Assembly (NCBI GenBank): GCA_021794075.1
Contig: JAJYRM010000042.1
Coordinates: 1-32,870, forward strand
Origin: Bacteroidota bacterium
GTDB taxonomy: Bacteria > Bacteroidota > Ignavibacteria > Kryptoniales > JAKASW01
DNA length: 32,870 bases
Direction of reading: 5' to 3'
The notes beneath the pieces are model-generated. The model saw only the letters and a program-made list of their open reading frames with translations. It had not been told where the DNA came from and did no database searches. Below, piece after piece: positions 17,051 through 24,891 of the stretch. A program made the translations under genes and the position numbers. How positions within the stretch are numbered: the first letter of the stretch is position 1; each line of letters begins with the position of its first letter.

Positions 17051-17842
17051 CTACTCTTTGTAAATGCTGATACCGCCGTTCGTGGTATGGAGCCTTATTT
17101 CATTTCCACCCTTGTTGATCGTCCCTTCGAGTCTCGTCTTGCTGAAACGCCCCTGGATGGTTACCGGAAAGTCGGTGTGAATTCCGCCGTTTGTCGTGCG
17201 CGCATCGATCTCCGCATTGATATTCGTCGGACAATACACGGATATCCCGCCGTTCGTAGTGCCAAGCTCCAACTCCCGCAGTTCGACTTTGTCGCTGATC
17301 CTCGCATTTATCGCTCCGTTGGTCGTCGACCCCTTGACTACACCGCCCACCCCCTCAAGTTCAATGTGGCCGTTGGTCGAATGCGCCCTCACTTTTCCGA
17401 TTACTTCCCTTACCCTTATGCTACCGTTTGTTGAACTGACATTCAGCTTAACGGTCGAAGGCACCTTCAGAACGTATTCAACGCTGCCATATCTCGAACC
17501 GCCATGAAGCAGCCAGTCGAAAAAGCCACCGCCAAAATCATGCGGGTAACGCGTCTTAACTTCCAGGAAATCACTGCCGGATTTTATGTCGACGCGGAGA
17601 TCGGAGAAATATTCTTCTGCATTTTCGCTGTTATCGGCCCGAACAGTTTTCGTCACTTCGAGTGACACCTGGTTCTTATCCCAGCCTACGACCTTGATAC
17701 TACCGTTAACATTCTCGACAATGACGCTTCCAGTCGGTGAAATATTGAAGAATTTCGTTTCGGTCCTCGAATATTTTTCCGCCTTGGCGCTTGAAGCGGT
17801 GACGAAAACTCCAACGACGAGAGCAAACAGTAAGTTTCGCAT
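17051..17842 (-). CDS. Exported DUF4097-type beta-solenoid protein with TTNG repeats
   Basis: The 263-residue product has a signal peptide (MRNLLFALVVGVFVTASSAKA), so it is exported. The rest is a repeated beta-strand pattern with an NG turn: VIVENVNGSIKVVGWD, VSSTNGSIRVREV, AHSTNGHIELEGV, GSTTNGAINARI, LGTTNGGISVY, ARTTNGGIHTDFP and LHTTNGGISIYK. This is the right-handed solenoid of the DUF4097 (putative adhesin/auto-transporter head-like) family, whose role is unknown. I place the start at the ATG at 17842, preceded by GGAGAAG; an upstream in-frame codon at 17869 would spoil the signal peptide. The gene stands alone between two intrinsic terminators, so it is probably monocistronic. A YncE- or BNR-type propeller was considered and rejected, as no W or Asp-box motifs are present. 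Confidence 0.8.
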   Translation of the reverse strand: MRNLLFALVVGVFVTASSAKAEKYSRTETKFFNISPTGSVIVENVNGSIKVVGWDKNQVSLEVTKTVRADNSENAEEYFSDLRVDIKSGSDFLEVKTRYPHDFGGGFFDWLLHGGSRYGSVEYVLKVPSTVKLNVSSTNGSIRVREVIGKVRAHSTNGHIELEGVGGVVKGSTTNGAINARISDKVELRELELGTTNGGISVYCPTNINAEIDARTTNGGIHTDFPVTIQGRFSKTRLEGTINKGGNEIRLHTTNGGISIYKE

Positions 17843-17931
17843 ATTATCTTCTCCATTTTTCTGGCTCAATCAGACGAAACGTACGAGTATCTACGACGCT
17901 GAGCTGGCGAAAGTTTCATTAGAGGTGAAAT

Positions 17932-17960
17932 AAAAAAAGGCAGGAAATAATTCCTGCCTT
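17932..17960 (-). terminator. Intrinsic terminator of hppA
   Basis: On the minus strand AAGGCAGGAA (complement of 17951-17960) pairs perfectly with TTCCTGCCTT (complement of 17937-17946) around a TTAT tetraloop, followed by a run of seven Ts (17932-17938, overlapping the stem end). It lies 28 bases past the hppA stop. Confidence 0.9.
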
Positions 17961-17987
17961 GATGTTAACCCGTTTTCCCGAATAGCT

Positions 17988-20114
17988 CTAGACGAAGAGC
18001 GGAGCCAGGACAAGCGTGATAGTGGCCAATAGCTTTATGAGCACGTGAAGTGAAGGTCCTGCCGTATCCTTAAATGGATCGCCGACAGTGTCTCCAACCA
18101 CCGCTGCTTTGTGAGGCTCGCTTTTCTTCCCGCCGAACATCCCGGTCTCGACGAACTTCTTCGCGTTGTCCCATGCGCCGCCGCCATTGTTGAGCAGGAT
18201 AGCCATTAGAATTCCGGCAATCGTTCCAACCATCAAGAGAGCGGCTACAGCCTCTGCTCCAACGTTGAAGAGCCTGAACACGACCCCGACCAGTATCGGC
18301 GTGCCGACCGCGAGAAGTCCTGGCCCAACCATGCTTCGGAGCGCTCCGCGCGTCACTATGTCGACGGTTCTGCCGTAATCGGGCTGTTCAGTCCCCGAAA
18401 GGATACCGGGTTTCTCTTTGAACTGCGCCCTAACGTCATTGATGACGTAGTAAGCGGCCTTTCCCACTGCCTTAATGGCAAGTGAGCTAAAGAGAAACAC
18501 CAGGGCCGCGCCAAGAAGCGCTCCGACAAAAACTTCGGGCCTTGCTATGTTCACCGATGTCATGGCGGGAAGGCCCTTCTCTTTTAGAAGCACGTTCACA
18601 TCATCTATGTACGCAGAGAAGAGAAGGAACGCAGCGAGTGCCGCCGAACCGATCGCATACCCCTTTGTCAACGCCTTTGTTGTGTTGCCCATTGCGTCGA
18701 GCCTGTCGGTCTTCTTTCTGACATTCTCAGGCTGTCCACTCATCTCGACAATACCGCCTGCGTTATCGGTGATCGGGCCAAATGTATCCATCGCGAGAAT
18801 ATAAGCCGCTGTTCCGAGCATGCCCATCGTGGCTACTGCCGTTCCGAAAAGACCGGCGTTAGGTATACCCGTCGCCAGACCGAGATAATATGAGCCCACG
18901 ATCGCCAAGGAAATAGCTATCACCGGCATCCATGTAGATTCGAGACCGACCGCAAAGCCGGTGATGATGTTCGTCGCGGGACCGGTCTGGGAAGCTTCAG
19001 CGATCGATCTCACCGGCCTGTATTTGTACTCTGTGAAGTACTGGGTAATATAAACGAACGCTACGCTTGTCAAAATTCCGACCACGCCCGCCGCGAAGAA
19101 ATAGAGCCACGCGTTTGGCGCGCTGGGAGTATCCAGAAGCCATTTCGCGCCGATGAAGAAACCGATAGCGGCAAGGAACGACGTGACATAATAGCCATGA
19201 TTCAGCGCCTTCATCGGGTCCTCGTCCTCCCGAGTCCGGACAAACATTACACCGACGATGGAGGCGATCAGTCCAAAGGCACGCACAACCAGCGGGAACA
19301 TGATTCCCTTAAGGCCGAAGAAATGGAAGAGTGCGACTCCGAGGATCATCGCTCCAATATTTTCGGCCGCCGTCGATTCGAAAAGATCGGCACCGCGTCC
19401 GGCGCAGTCGCCGACGTTGTCGCCGACGAGATCGGCTATCACCGCCGGGTTTCGCGGGTCATCCTCTGGGATTCCGGCTTCGACTTTTCCGACGAGGTCA
19501 GCCCCGACATCCGCCGCTTTAGTATAAATCCCTCCGCCGAGCTGCGCGAAGAGAGCGACGAAGGATGCTCCGAATCCAAATCCGACTATCATAAAGGGTA
19601 TTTTTTCGATCGGGGTACCCAAGACCTGAAAAATTCCAAAAAGGCCGCCAACCCCAAGGAGACTCATCGCGACCACAAACAGACCAGACACCGCGCCTCC
19701 CCTCATCGAGATTTGCAGCGCGCGGTTTAGTGATGTCGTTGCCGCGCTTGCGGTCCGGGAGTTTGCCCTGATAGACACGAACATTCCGATATATCCCGCG
19801 ATCCCGGAGCATAAAGCCCCGAAGAGAAACGCGAGCGCTGTGTACGCCGCCAGCTGGACCGGGCCGACAGGATCGTTCGGCATCGGAGTTCTTACAAATG
19901 CATAAAGCACAAAAATAATTCCCGCTGTGACGACGCTAAGCATCGCTATAGTCGAATATTGTCTTCTCAAAAACGCTTCGGCACCTTGCCTAATTGCATC
20001 CGCGATCTTCTGCATCTCGGGTGTCCCGCGGTCTTGTTTCAGGATCTGGCGCGCGAGGTACACCGCAAACAGGAGTGAGAGGACACTGATCGAAAGAATT
20101 AGTCCTAATTCCAC
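17988..20114 (-). CDS. hppA: Membrane-bound proton-translocating pyrophosphatase, K+-independent type
   Basis: This 708-residue integral membrane protein (about 16 helices) couples pyrophosphate hydrolysis to ion pumping across the inner membrane. It holds the signature loops GGGIYTKAADVGADLVGKVE, DNVGDCAGRGADLFES and GDTVGDPFKDTAGPSLH, which bind Mg-pyrophosphate. In the GNTTKALTKGYAIGSA segment the residue after NTT is Lys; Lys at this site marks K+-independent enzymes, whereas Ala marks K+-dependent ones, so a proton pump of the Rhodospirillum type is likely. The start is GTG with a strong ribosome site (AAAGGAGG). Only 43 bases separate it from the upstream terminator's T-run, leaving little room for a promoter. 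Confidence 0.95.
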   Translation of the reverse strand: MELGLILSISVLSLLFAVYLARQILKQDRGTPEMQKIADAIRQGAEAFLRRQYSTIAMLSVVTAGIIFVLYAFVRTPMPNDPVGPVQLAAYTALAFLFGALCSGIAGYIGMFVSIRANSRTASAATTSLNRALQISMRGGAVSGLFVVAMSLLGVGGLFGIFQVLGTPIEKIPFMIVGFGFGASFVALFAQLGGGIYTKAADVGADLVGKVEAGIPEDDPRNPAVIADLVGDNVGDCAGRGADLFESTAAENIGAMILGVALFHFFGLKGIMFPLVVRAFGLIASIVGVMFVRTREDEDPMKALNHGYYVTSFLAAIGFFIGAKWLLDTPSAPNAWLYFFAAGVVGILTSVAFVYITQYFTEYKYRPVRSIAEASQTGPATNIITGFAVGLESTWMPVIAISLAIVGSYYLGLATGIPNAGLFGTAVATMGMLGTAAYILAMDTFGPITDNAGGIVEMSGQPENVRKKTDRLDAMGNTTKALTKGYAIGSAALAAFLLFSAYIDDVNVLLKEKGLPAMTSVNIARPEVFVGALLGAALVFLFSSLAIKAVGKAAYYVINDVRAQFKEKPGILSGTEQPDYGRTVDIVTRGALRSMVGPGLLAVGTPILVGVVFRLFNVGAEAVAALLMVGTIAGILMAILLNNGGGAWDNAKKFVETGMFGGKKSEPHKAAVVGDTVGDPFKDTAGPSLHVLIKLLATITLVLAPLFV

Positions 20115-20157
20115 TATCGTTCTTCCTCCTTTAAGATTATTTGATTGACCTCTATGG

Positions 20158-20187
20158 AAAAAAAAAGCGTGATTGAAAAAATCACGC
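20158..20187 (-). terminator. Intrinsic terminator of the Exb-Ton-TPR operon
   Basis: On the minus strand GCGTGATT (complement of 20180-20187) pairs perfectly with AATCACGC (complement of 20167-20174) around a five-base loop, followed by nine Ts (20158-20166). It lies 14 bases past the stop of the TPR gene and just ahead of hppA, so any hppA transcription from the operon would need read-through. Confidence 0.9.
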
Positions 20188-20200
20188 CTTTATGATGAAG

Positions 20201-21913
20201 CTATTGACAGCCTATCGATTTCTGGAGCTTGATCATTTGCTCGTGAACAGGATCGTCCTTGCTGACTGCGTTAAGTACCTTCTTGATTTCAGCGCAAGCC
20301 TGATCGATTTTTCCCATGTATGCGTAATCCTGAGCAAGTAAAGCGAGAGTCTTGGTATCCTTCGGCGCGTACTTCAGTGCTGACTGAAGGCTGGTGAACG
20401 CGTCCTGATAGAGTTTCTTTGCCTCATCGGGCCTGTCTTTTTGTATCTTAGCGGCCTGTATGATCTGGTAAACGGCGATATAACGATATGCGTCGTTCAA
20501 ATCGGATGAATGATCCGCTCCGGATGTATCCGCGAGCGCCAACTTTATGAGGTGATTATAAACAGCCACGGCTTGTTCCATCGAGTCGGACGCGGAATAC
20601 GCAAGAGCAAGCCACTTATTGGCAAAATAGTTGTCAGGCTTTTCCACCGTCACCATCTTCAACGTATCAATGGCCGCCGACATGTGCTGCGATGCTATAT
20701 AGCAAAGTCCGAGATTCAGCTTCGCGCCTATGTCGTTCGGCTCGAGCTGCAAATACTTTCTGAAGTAAGATATCGCCTCGTCGTAACGCCTCATCGTGAA
20801 GAGAACCCCGGCCAGCTGGTTTTCAATCGGCGCGAGAGTCGAATCCAGGCTGATTGCCTTTTCCCATGAGCTGACAACCGCTGCCGTGTCGTTTACTGCT
20901 TTGGCGGCAAGACCATACCTTACGAGGTCTCTCACGCTCATCGAATCGATCGGGATGGATTTGTAGAGGTTGTAAGATTGCGACGCGTCTTTTTCAAAAT
21001 AATATGCCGACGCGAGCGACTTCTTCGCTTCCAGAGAATTGGGAACCTTAGTAAGGTATTCCTGAAAATACTTTACCGCGTCGCTGAAAAGGTTCGCGTT
21101 GAAAGCGCAGTCTGCGAGTTCGAAAAGCGCCTTGTTATCCTTCGGCTTAAGTTCATGATATCTCTTCAGAAAGGGATAGGCGTCTTTATATCTCTTGTTC
21201 ACGTAAAGGATCTCGCCCGCCTGGTACTGCCCCTGCGGATTGTTCGGTGCCAACTCCGATACTTTAAGAAACTGTTTGTAGGCATCGGCGCCGTCGGCGT
21301 TCTTCAAATAGGCGTTGGCCAACCGCAGCCTGACAGGGATGTTCATGGAATCGAGCTTCAGCGCTTCCTGGTAAAACTGGATCGCTGTATCATAAATACT
21401 CTGCGCCTTATAAGTGTCCGCAATTCCCGCGAGCGCCCGCGGATCCTTGTCGTTCATGTCATGGGCTTTGTAGTAAGCCTGCATTGCCTGGTTGACGGAA
21501 TCGGCAGCGAGATAGGCGTCTCCCAGTGAAATCACGAAATTCTCGTCTTTCGAATCCTTCTCGATGGCAGTGTTGTAGTACTGAATCGCCTGAGAGTATT
21601 TCTTCTGGATCGCGTTAATCTGGCCGAGTCCGTAATAGGCGCCGGCCATATTGTCATCGAGCTTTATTCCTCTGTTGAAATAAAACTCGGCGCTATCAAG
21701 GCTGTCCAGCTTCAGGAATACTTGTCCGAGATAGAGATTCCCCCTCTTGGAATTCCGGTCTTCCTTAAAAGCCTGCTGCAGCAACGGAAGTGCTCCCTGG
21801 TAATCGTTTTTCTCAAAGAGCGCGATACCTTCCTTAAGCGGATCCTGTGCGTAGGCCTTCAGGCTCAAAGCTGTTAATAGAAGGACGAGAAAGAGTGTAA
21901 GTGGTTTTTTCAT
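20201..21913 (-). CDS. Exported tetratricopeptide-repeat protein
   Basis: The 570-residue protein has a signal peptide (about residues 1-22, ending AYA-Q) followed almost entirely by TPR units, roughly a dozen: ALFEKNDYQGALPLLQQAFK, AYYGLGQINAIQKKYSQAIQ, YNTAIEKDSKDENFVISLGD and AYRYIAVYQIIQ, with the A/G/Y spacing typical of the fold. TPR arrays are protein-binding scaffolds, here in the periplasm. It is the last gene of the Exb-Ton operon; its ATG overlaps the stop of the PstS-like gene by four bases (ATGA), so it depends on translational coupling, and no ribosome site is visible. In related Bacteroidota a TPR protein occupies the same slot, suggesting a shared role with the energiser; no direct function is known to me. 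Confidence 0.85.
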   Translation of the reverse strand: MKKPLTLFLVLLLTALSLKAYAQDPLKEGIALFEKNDYQGALPLLQQAFKEDRNSKRGNLYLGQVFLKLDSLDSAEFYFNRGIKLDDNMAGAYYGLGQINAIQKKYSQAIQYYNTAIEKDSKDENFVISLGDAYLAADSVNQAMQAYYKAHDMNDKDPRALAGIADTYKAQSIYDTAIQFYQEALKLDSMNIPVRLRLANAYLKNADGADAYKQFLKVSELAPNNPQGQYQAGEILYVNKRYKDAYPFLKRYHELKPKDNKALFELADCAFNANLFSDAVKYFQEYLTKVPNSLEAKKSLASAYYFEKDASQSYNLYKSIPIDSMSVRDLVRYGLAAKAVNDTAAVVSSWEKAISLDSTLAPIENQLAGVLFTMRRYDEAISYFRKYLQLEPNDIGAKLNLGLCYIASQHMSAAIDTLKMVTVEKPDNYFANKWLALAYSASDSMEQAVAVYNHLIKLALADTSGADHSSDLNDAYRYIAVYQIIQAAKIQKDRPDEAKKLYQDAFTSLQSALKYAPKDTKTLALLAQDYAYMGKIDQACAEIKKVLNAVSKDDPVHEQMIKLQKSIGCQ

Positions 21914-22875
21914 AGTGGCTGATTATTTAGTTGAATTAGTCTCACAGGCATGGTGGCCGGAACAAGCCCGTTGTTTACGAAAATCTGCTGGCCGGCGGCG
22001 CTGACAACGAAGGTCAAGAATCCAGCTCCAAGTCCATCATCAAGATTCCGTGTCAGGAAAAATATCGGACGCGTCAGCGGGTAATAGCGCCTATAAATGT
22101 GCGCCTGGTATGGAAAGTAGTAACTTCCGAAAGTATTTGGGTCGATATGTTTTATCATACTCGAATCGACTTCAGCAATCTGGATGGCGCGAGGAGAGGG
22201 CTCCTTGCTTTGGACCAGATCCGGGCCTGAGTTGAGCCAATCCGAACTGATAAGACCGATCGCGCCTCTCGTTTTACCGACGAACTTGTAAACGTTAGCC
22301 ATTGTGGTACATGGATAAGCCGCAGTAAAATTCTCGCTCCCCAGCACCCGCTCCTTGAAAAACTCCAGCGTTCCTGAATTCGGGCTTTCAAGTGCGGGAA
22401 TAATTCTTCCCTGGAAATTCGGGTCGACCTCTCCCCAAAGCTTCGTCTTCCCGTCGAAAATATTTCGAAGTTGATCTGTGTTCAGTCCCTTTACATGATT
22501 CGCGGAATTTACTATTACAACTACACCGTCGAGGGCTACCCTCGTTGAATCGGCTTTGATATCGTATTTCTTCATCGCCTCGAGTTCGCTCTTCGTGAAG
22601 TACCTTGAACTGACAACCAGATTCGTCTCGCTGTTTACGAGTTTGGCGATCGCCACACGCGACGGTACCGCGTGCACGGTGATGTGGGCCTTCGAATAAA
22701 GGTTCATGAACTGGTTCGCCAGCTTGGTAACGACGGGCGCCACGGATTCCGCGCAGTAGACTTCCAGCTTACCTGATGTAGGCGTGGAGGAAGCAACTTT
22801 CTTTTTTGGGGTACAGGACGAAATGATCACACCCAGCCCCAACACAGCAATTAAGAAACGTTTACTGATCGTCAT
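21910..22875 (-). CDS. PstS-like periplasmic binding lipoprotein
   Basis: The 321-residue protein begins with a lipoprotein signal whose lipobox ends at Cys21 (IISSC), so it is membrane-anchored. The rest matches the PstS/PBP-like-2 fold: LEVYCAESVAPVVTKLANQF, a LDGVVVIVNSANHVKGL segment, LRNIFDGKTKLWGEV, ALESPNSGTLEFFKERVLG and a long C-terminal lobe with FLTFVVSAAGQQIFV. PstS proteins bind phosphate, but there are no pstC, pstA, pstB or phoU genes next to it; it is embedded in a TonB operon instead. The typical SGT ligand motif is present (NSGTLEF). I infer a binding or scaffolding role tied to the Exb-Ton complex rather than ABC import. Its start overlaps the upstream 55-aa ORF by 14 bases. 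Confidence 0.85.
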   Translation of the reverse strand: MTISKRFLIAVLGLGVIISSCTPKKKVASSTPTSGKLEVYCAESVAPVVTKLANQFMNLYSKAHITVHAVPSRVAIAKLVNSETNLVVSSRYFTKSELEAMKKYDIKADSTRVALDGVVVIVNSANHVKGLNTDQLRNIFDGKTKLWGEVDPNFQGRIIPALESPNSGTLEFFKERVLGSENFTAAYPCTTMANVYKFVGKTRGAIGLISSDWLNSGPDLVQSKEPSPRAIQIAEVDSSMIKHIDPNTFGSYYFPYQAHIYRRYYPLTRPIFFLTRNLDDGLGAGFLTFVVSAAGQQIFVNNGLVPATMPVRLIQLNNQPL

Positions 22876-23029
22876 CCTGCTTTGCTTTAGTAACCGTAAT
22901 TACGTAACGGTAGATTCCCCAGAGAATCAACACAATTCCGAGTGTTATCCGGAATTGGTCCGGGAAACTTCTCCGAAAATACACTCCGAAAATAACAAAA
23001 AGTCCGCCGAAAAAAAAGACGGCGGACAT
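22862..23029 (-). CDS. Small two-helix membrane protein between tonB and the PstS-like gene
   Basis: A 55-residue frame on the minus strand begins MSAVFFFGGLFVIFGVYFRR and continues with SFPDQFRITLGIVLILWGIY and RYVITVTKAKQDDDQ. It has two hydrophobic segments (about 4-18 and 28-44) separated by a charged turn, i.e. a hairpin inner-membrane protein with a polar tail. It fills the gap between tonB (stop at 23083) and the PstS-like gene, whose start it overlaps by 14 bases, as expected for a coupled gene. The frame stays open upstream (NKLGKYIGYF precedes the ATG), so a longer form starting at an unusual codon is possible. No ribosome site is evident. I do not know its family; small proteins occupy this slot in some Bacteroidota. 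Confidence 0.6.
   Translation of the reverse strand: MSAVFFFGGLFVIFGVYFRRSFPDQFRITLGIVLILWGIYRYVITVTKAKQDDDQ
22997..23027 (-). terminator. Terminator-like hairpin overlapping the start of the 55-aa ORF
   Basis: On the minus strand GTCCGCCG (complement of 23020-23027) pairs perfectly with CGGCGGAC (complement of 23002-23009) across a TCTTTTTTTT loop and is followed by TTTTT (22997-23001). The first base of the stem is the G of the ATG at 23029. It could act as an attenuator between tonB and the downstream genes, or hide the start codon. Confidence 0.5.
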
Positions 23030-23082
23030 AAAGTACCCAATATATTTGCCGAGCTTGTTCGTATTGCCCTTTACAATAGAGT

Positions 23083-23829
23083 TTACTGCTTTTGCAGTCT
23101 AAAAGTAAACGGTATTACGACCCAAACCGCGACGGGACCATGGTTCATGATCGCGGGCGTGAACCTATACTGCATTGCAGCATCGATTGCCGCCTGATCA
23201 AAGATCTGAGCATCGCTCTTGAGAACGATCGCCTTGTGGGGCTTACCGTCTTTGTCGACCCAGATCTTCACGATGACTCTGCCTTCGATTCCAGCCCTTT
23301 GAGCAAGCTCAGGATATTTCGGCGTTACCTGCTTTATAATCTGAGGCTCTTTTTCCACCGGTACAAAGTCGGGTGGCGGGGCGTCGCTTGCGGGGACTTT
23401 GAAATCCCCCATCGAGACTCCGACCGAATCTCCGCCCGTCCCCTGCGTGACCGGACCAGCTATCTTGCTCAACTGTTCCTGCGTCGCAATAGTCTGCTCA
23501 GGGGAGACTTGGGCGTCAGGAACTGGAACAGGAATTCCAACATTCGGTTTCGCCATAGGAGTAGAGAGCTGAATCTTCGGAAGAGCCTGCTGATTCATGA
23601 TCGAAGGGGGCGGCCCGAGTTCACTGTACGTCAGAACACGGACAGTCGGCATGCTCTCGTCTTCCCGGTTCAAATACTGTGCTCCCCAGTAAGCGCCGAC
23701 ACCGATGAAGTGGACGGCTATCGCGATAGCCAGACCAACTCCCGTGTACTTCTGAGCCAGGCGCTTGAGAAGAGGGGCACCGTATTGTCCCTGGGCAACG
23801 GTGCTTTGTGCTACTTTCTTCTTTGCCAT
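23083..23829 (-). CDS. tonB: TonB-family energy transducer
   Basis: The 248-residue protein has a short cytoplasmic N-terminus, one membrane helix (about residues 30-50, containing LAIAIAVHFIGVG), a proline-rich periplasmic stretch (about 85-165) and a C-terminal TonB domain: VTPKYPELAQRAGIEGRVIV, KIWVDKDGKPHKAIVLKSD and FDQAAIDAAMQYRFTPA. TonB carries proton-motive force from ExbB/ExbD to outer-membrane receptors. It directly follows two exbD genes on the same strand, with a good ribosome site (AAGGAGG). The YP motif and the A-AMQYRFTPA segment are typical of the Bacteroidota-style short TonB. The receptors it serves are not in the window. Confidence 0.93.
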   Translation of the reverse strand: MAKKKVAQSTVAQGQYGAPLLKRLAQKYTGVGLAIAIAVHFIGVGAYWGAQYLNREDESMPTVRVLTYSELGPPPSIMNQQALPKIQLSTPMAKPNVGIPVPVPDAQVSPEQTIATQEQLSKIAGPVTQGTGGDSVGVSMGDFKVPASDAPPPDFVPVEKEPQIIKQVTPKYPELAQRAGIEGRVIVKIWVDKDGKPHKAIVLKSDAQIFDQAAIDAAMQYRFTPAIMNHGPVAVWVVIPFTFRLQKQ

Positions 23830-23847
23830 ATTAGTTCAACCTCCTTT

Positions 23848-24342
23848 TCATTTCGCGCCAACCTTTGCTAACGCGGCCTGATCTTGAGGCGTCATTGGTG
23901 CCAAACTAAAGCGCGTCACGTTGTCGAGGTTTAGTTCGTCAAGTATGTTGATCATGTCCTGGTATTTGGCTTTCCGGTCAACCTTTATAAGCGTGACGAG
24001 CCGCGGATTAGCCTTGTTCTCATCGATAATCAACTTGCGGAAATCTGCCCACGCGACCGGTTTTGGCGGCTGCGTTCCAATCGTCCAGTAAATTGATCCA
24101 TCTGGCACGACCAAGAGCGTCATCAGATTTGACGCGGCAATTTCAACCTTGGTGTCTCCCGGCGGGAGGTTGATCTCCATCGCCTGGGGACGATTGAATG
24201 CCGTTGTCAACATGAAGAACGTCAACAGAAGAAACGCGACGTCCACCATCGGCGTCATGTCGATGCGGATCGCAATCCTTCTTTTCTTCTTGTGTCCGCC
24301 CTTTTTCTTGCCATGAGGTTCGGCTACTTGTACATCAGCCAT
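23848..24342 (-). CDS. exbD: ExbD/TolR-family transport protein (second copy)
   Basis: This 164-residue protein has a Lys-rich cytoplasmic start, one membrane helix with the family motif RIDMTPMVDVAFLLLTFFM (Asp34 is the conserved membrane aspartate that carries protons) and a periplasmic domain of about 110 residues ending with NVTRFSLAPM. ExbD forms the stator core with ExbB. It starts three bases after the first exbD stops (ribosome site GGAGG within the end of that gene), so the pair is translated together. It differs from the upstream copy, especially in the periplasmic half (IYWTIGTQPPKPVAWADFRK), consistent with a heteromeric ExbD pair as seen in other Bacteroidota. Confidence 0.93.
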   Translation of the reverse strand: MADVQVAEPHGKKKGGHKKKRRIAIRIDMTPMVDVAFLLLTFFMLTTAFNRPQAMEINLPPGDTKVEIAASNLMTLLVVPDGSIYWTIGTQPPKPVAWADFRKLIIDENKANPRLVTLIKVDRKAKYQDMINILDELNLDNVTRFSLAPMTPQDQAALAKVGAK

Positions 24343-24344
24343 CT

Positions 24345-24869
24345 TTAGCCCTCCTTACCGCCTCCGCCGCTGCGGAGTTCAGTTTGCAGGTTGAACCTCG
24401 AGACTTGCGCCTTCTGAAGATCGTTCATGACGTCCATGACCGGTCCGTAGTCGGCATCCTTATCAGCCTTGATGACGGTTATCAACCTTATATTCTGGAT
24501 ACGTGCCTGGACCACCAGGTTGGCGAGGTCCTTTGGCTGCACTGGGACCGCCGGCACCAGCCATACTGGCACAATTTTCCCGTCTTTGTCTTGTATCCCG
24601 TTCGGATACATCGGCTCAAAGAGGGCCTTCATTATCTGCTGCTGATCGACTCCCATGAATATCTGTCCAGCTTTGTCAATACTGATAGTAAGGACTCCGC
24701 TTTCAGGCAGCTTCGGACCCTTGTCCGACGATGGCAGCGTTATCTGTACTGCCTGCGGCGGTTTGAACTGGGTCGTCATCATGAAGAACGTAAGAAGCAG
24801 CATAGCAACGTCCACCATCGGGGTCATGTCGATCCTGATGTTGAGCCGTCTTTTCTTAATTCTAGGCAT
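24345..24869 (-). CDS. exbD: ExbD/TolR-family transport protein (first copy)
   Basis: This 174-residue ExbD has the motif RIDMTPMVDVAMLLLTFFM with the proton-carrying Asp20 in its single membrane helix, then a periplasmic domain. It contains an extra segment of roughly 25 residues (NGIQDKDGKIVPVWLVPAVP) absent from the second copy, and ends in a Gly-rich tail. A ribosome site (AAGGAGC) precedes the ATG. It lies 22 bases after exbB. The two copies in tandem are a known arrangement in Bacteroidota; I infer unequal roles, since their periplasmic halves are diverged while the membrane motif is almost identical. Confidence 0.93.
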   Translation of the reverse strand: MPRIKKRRLNIRIDMTPMVDVAMLLLTFFMMTTQFKPPQAVQITLPSSDKGPKLPESGVLTISIDKAGQIFMGVDQQQIMKALFEPMYPNGIQDKDGKIVPVWLVPAVPVQPKDLANLVVQARIQNIRLITVIKADKDADYGPVMDVMNDLQKAQVSRFNLQTELRSGGGGKEG

Positions 24870-24891
24870 TTGCTAAGCTCCTTGAAAGCGG

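Noticed and set aside
21910-22875. Phosphate ABC transporter substrate-binding role
   Set aside because: No pstC, pstA, pstB or phoU lies nearby and the gene is inside a TonB operon, so an ABC function is not supported by context.
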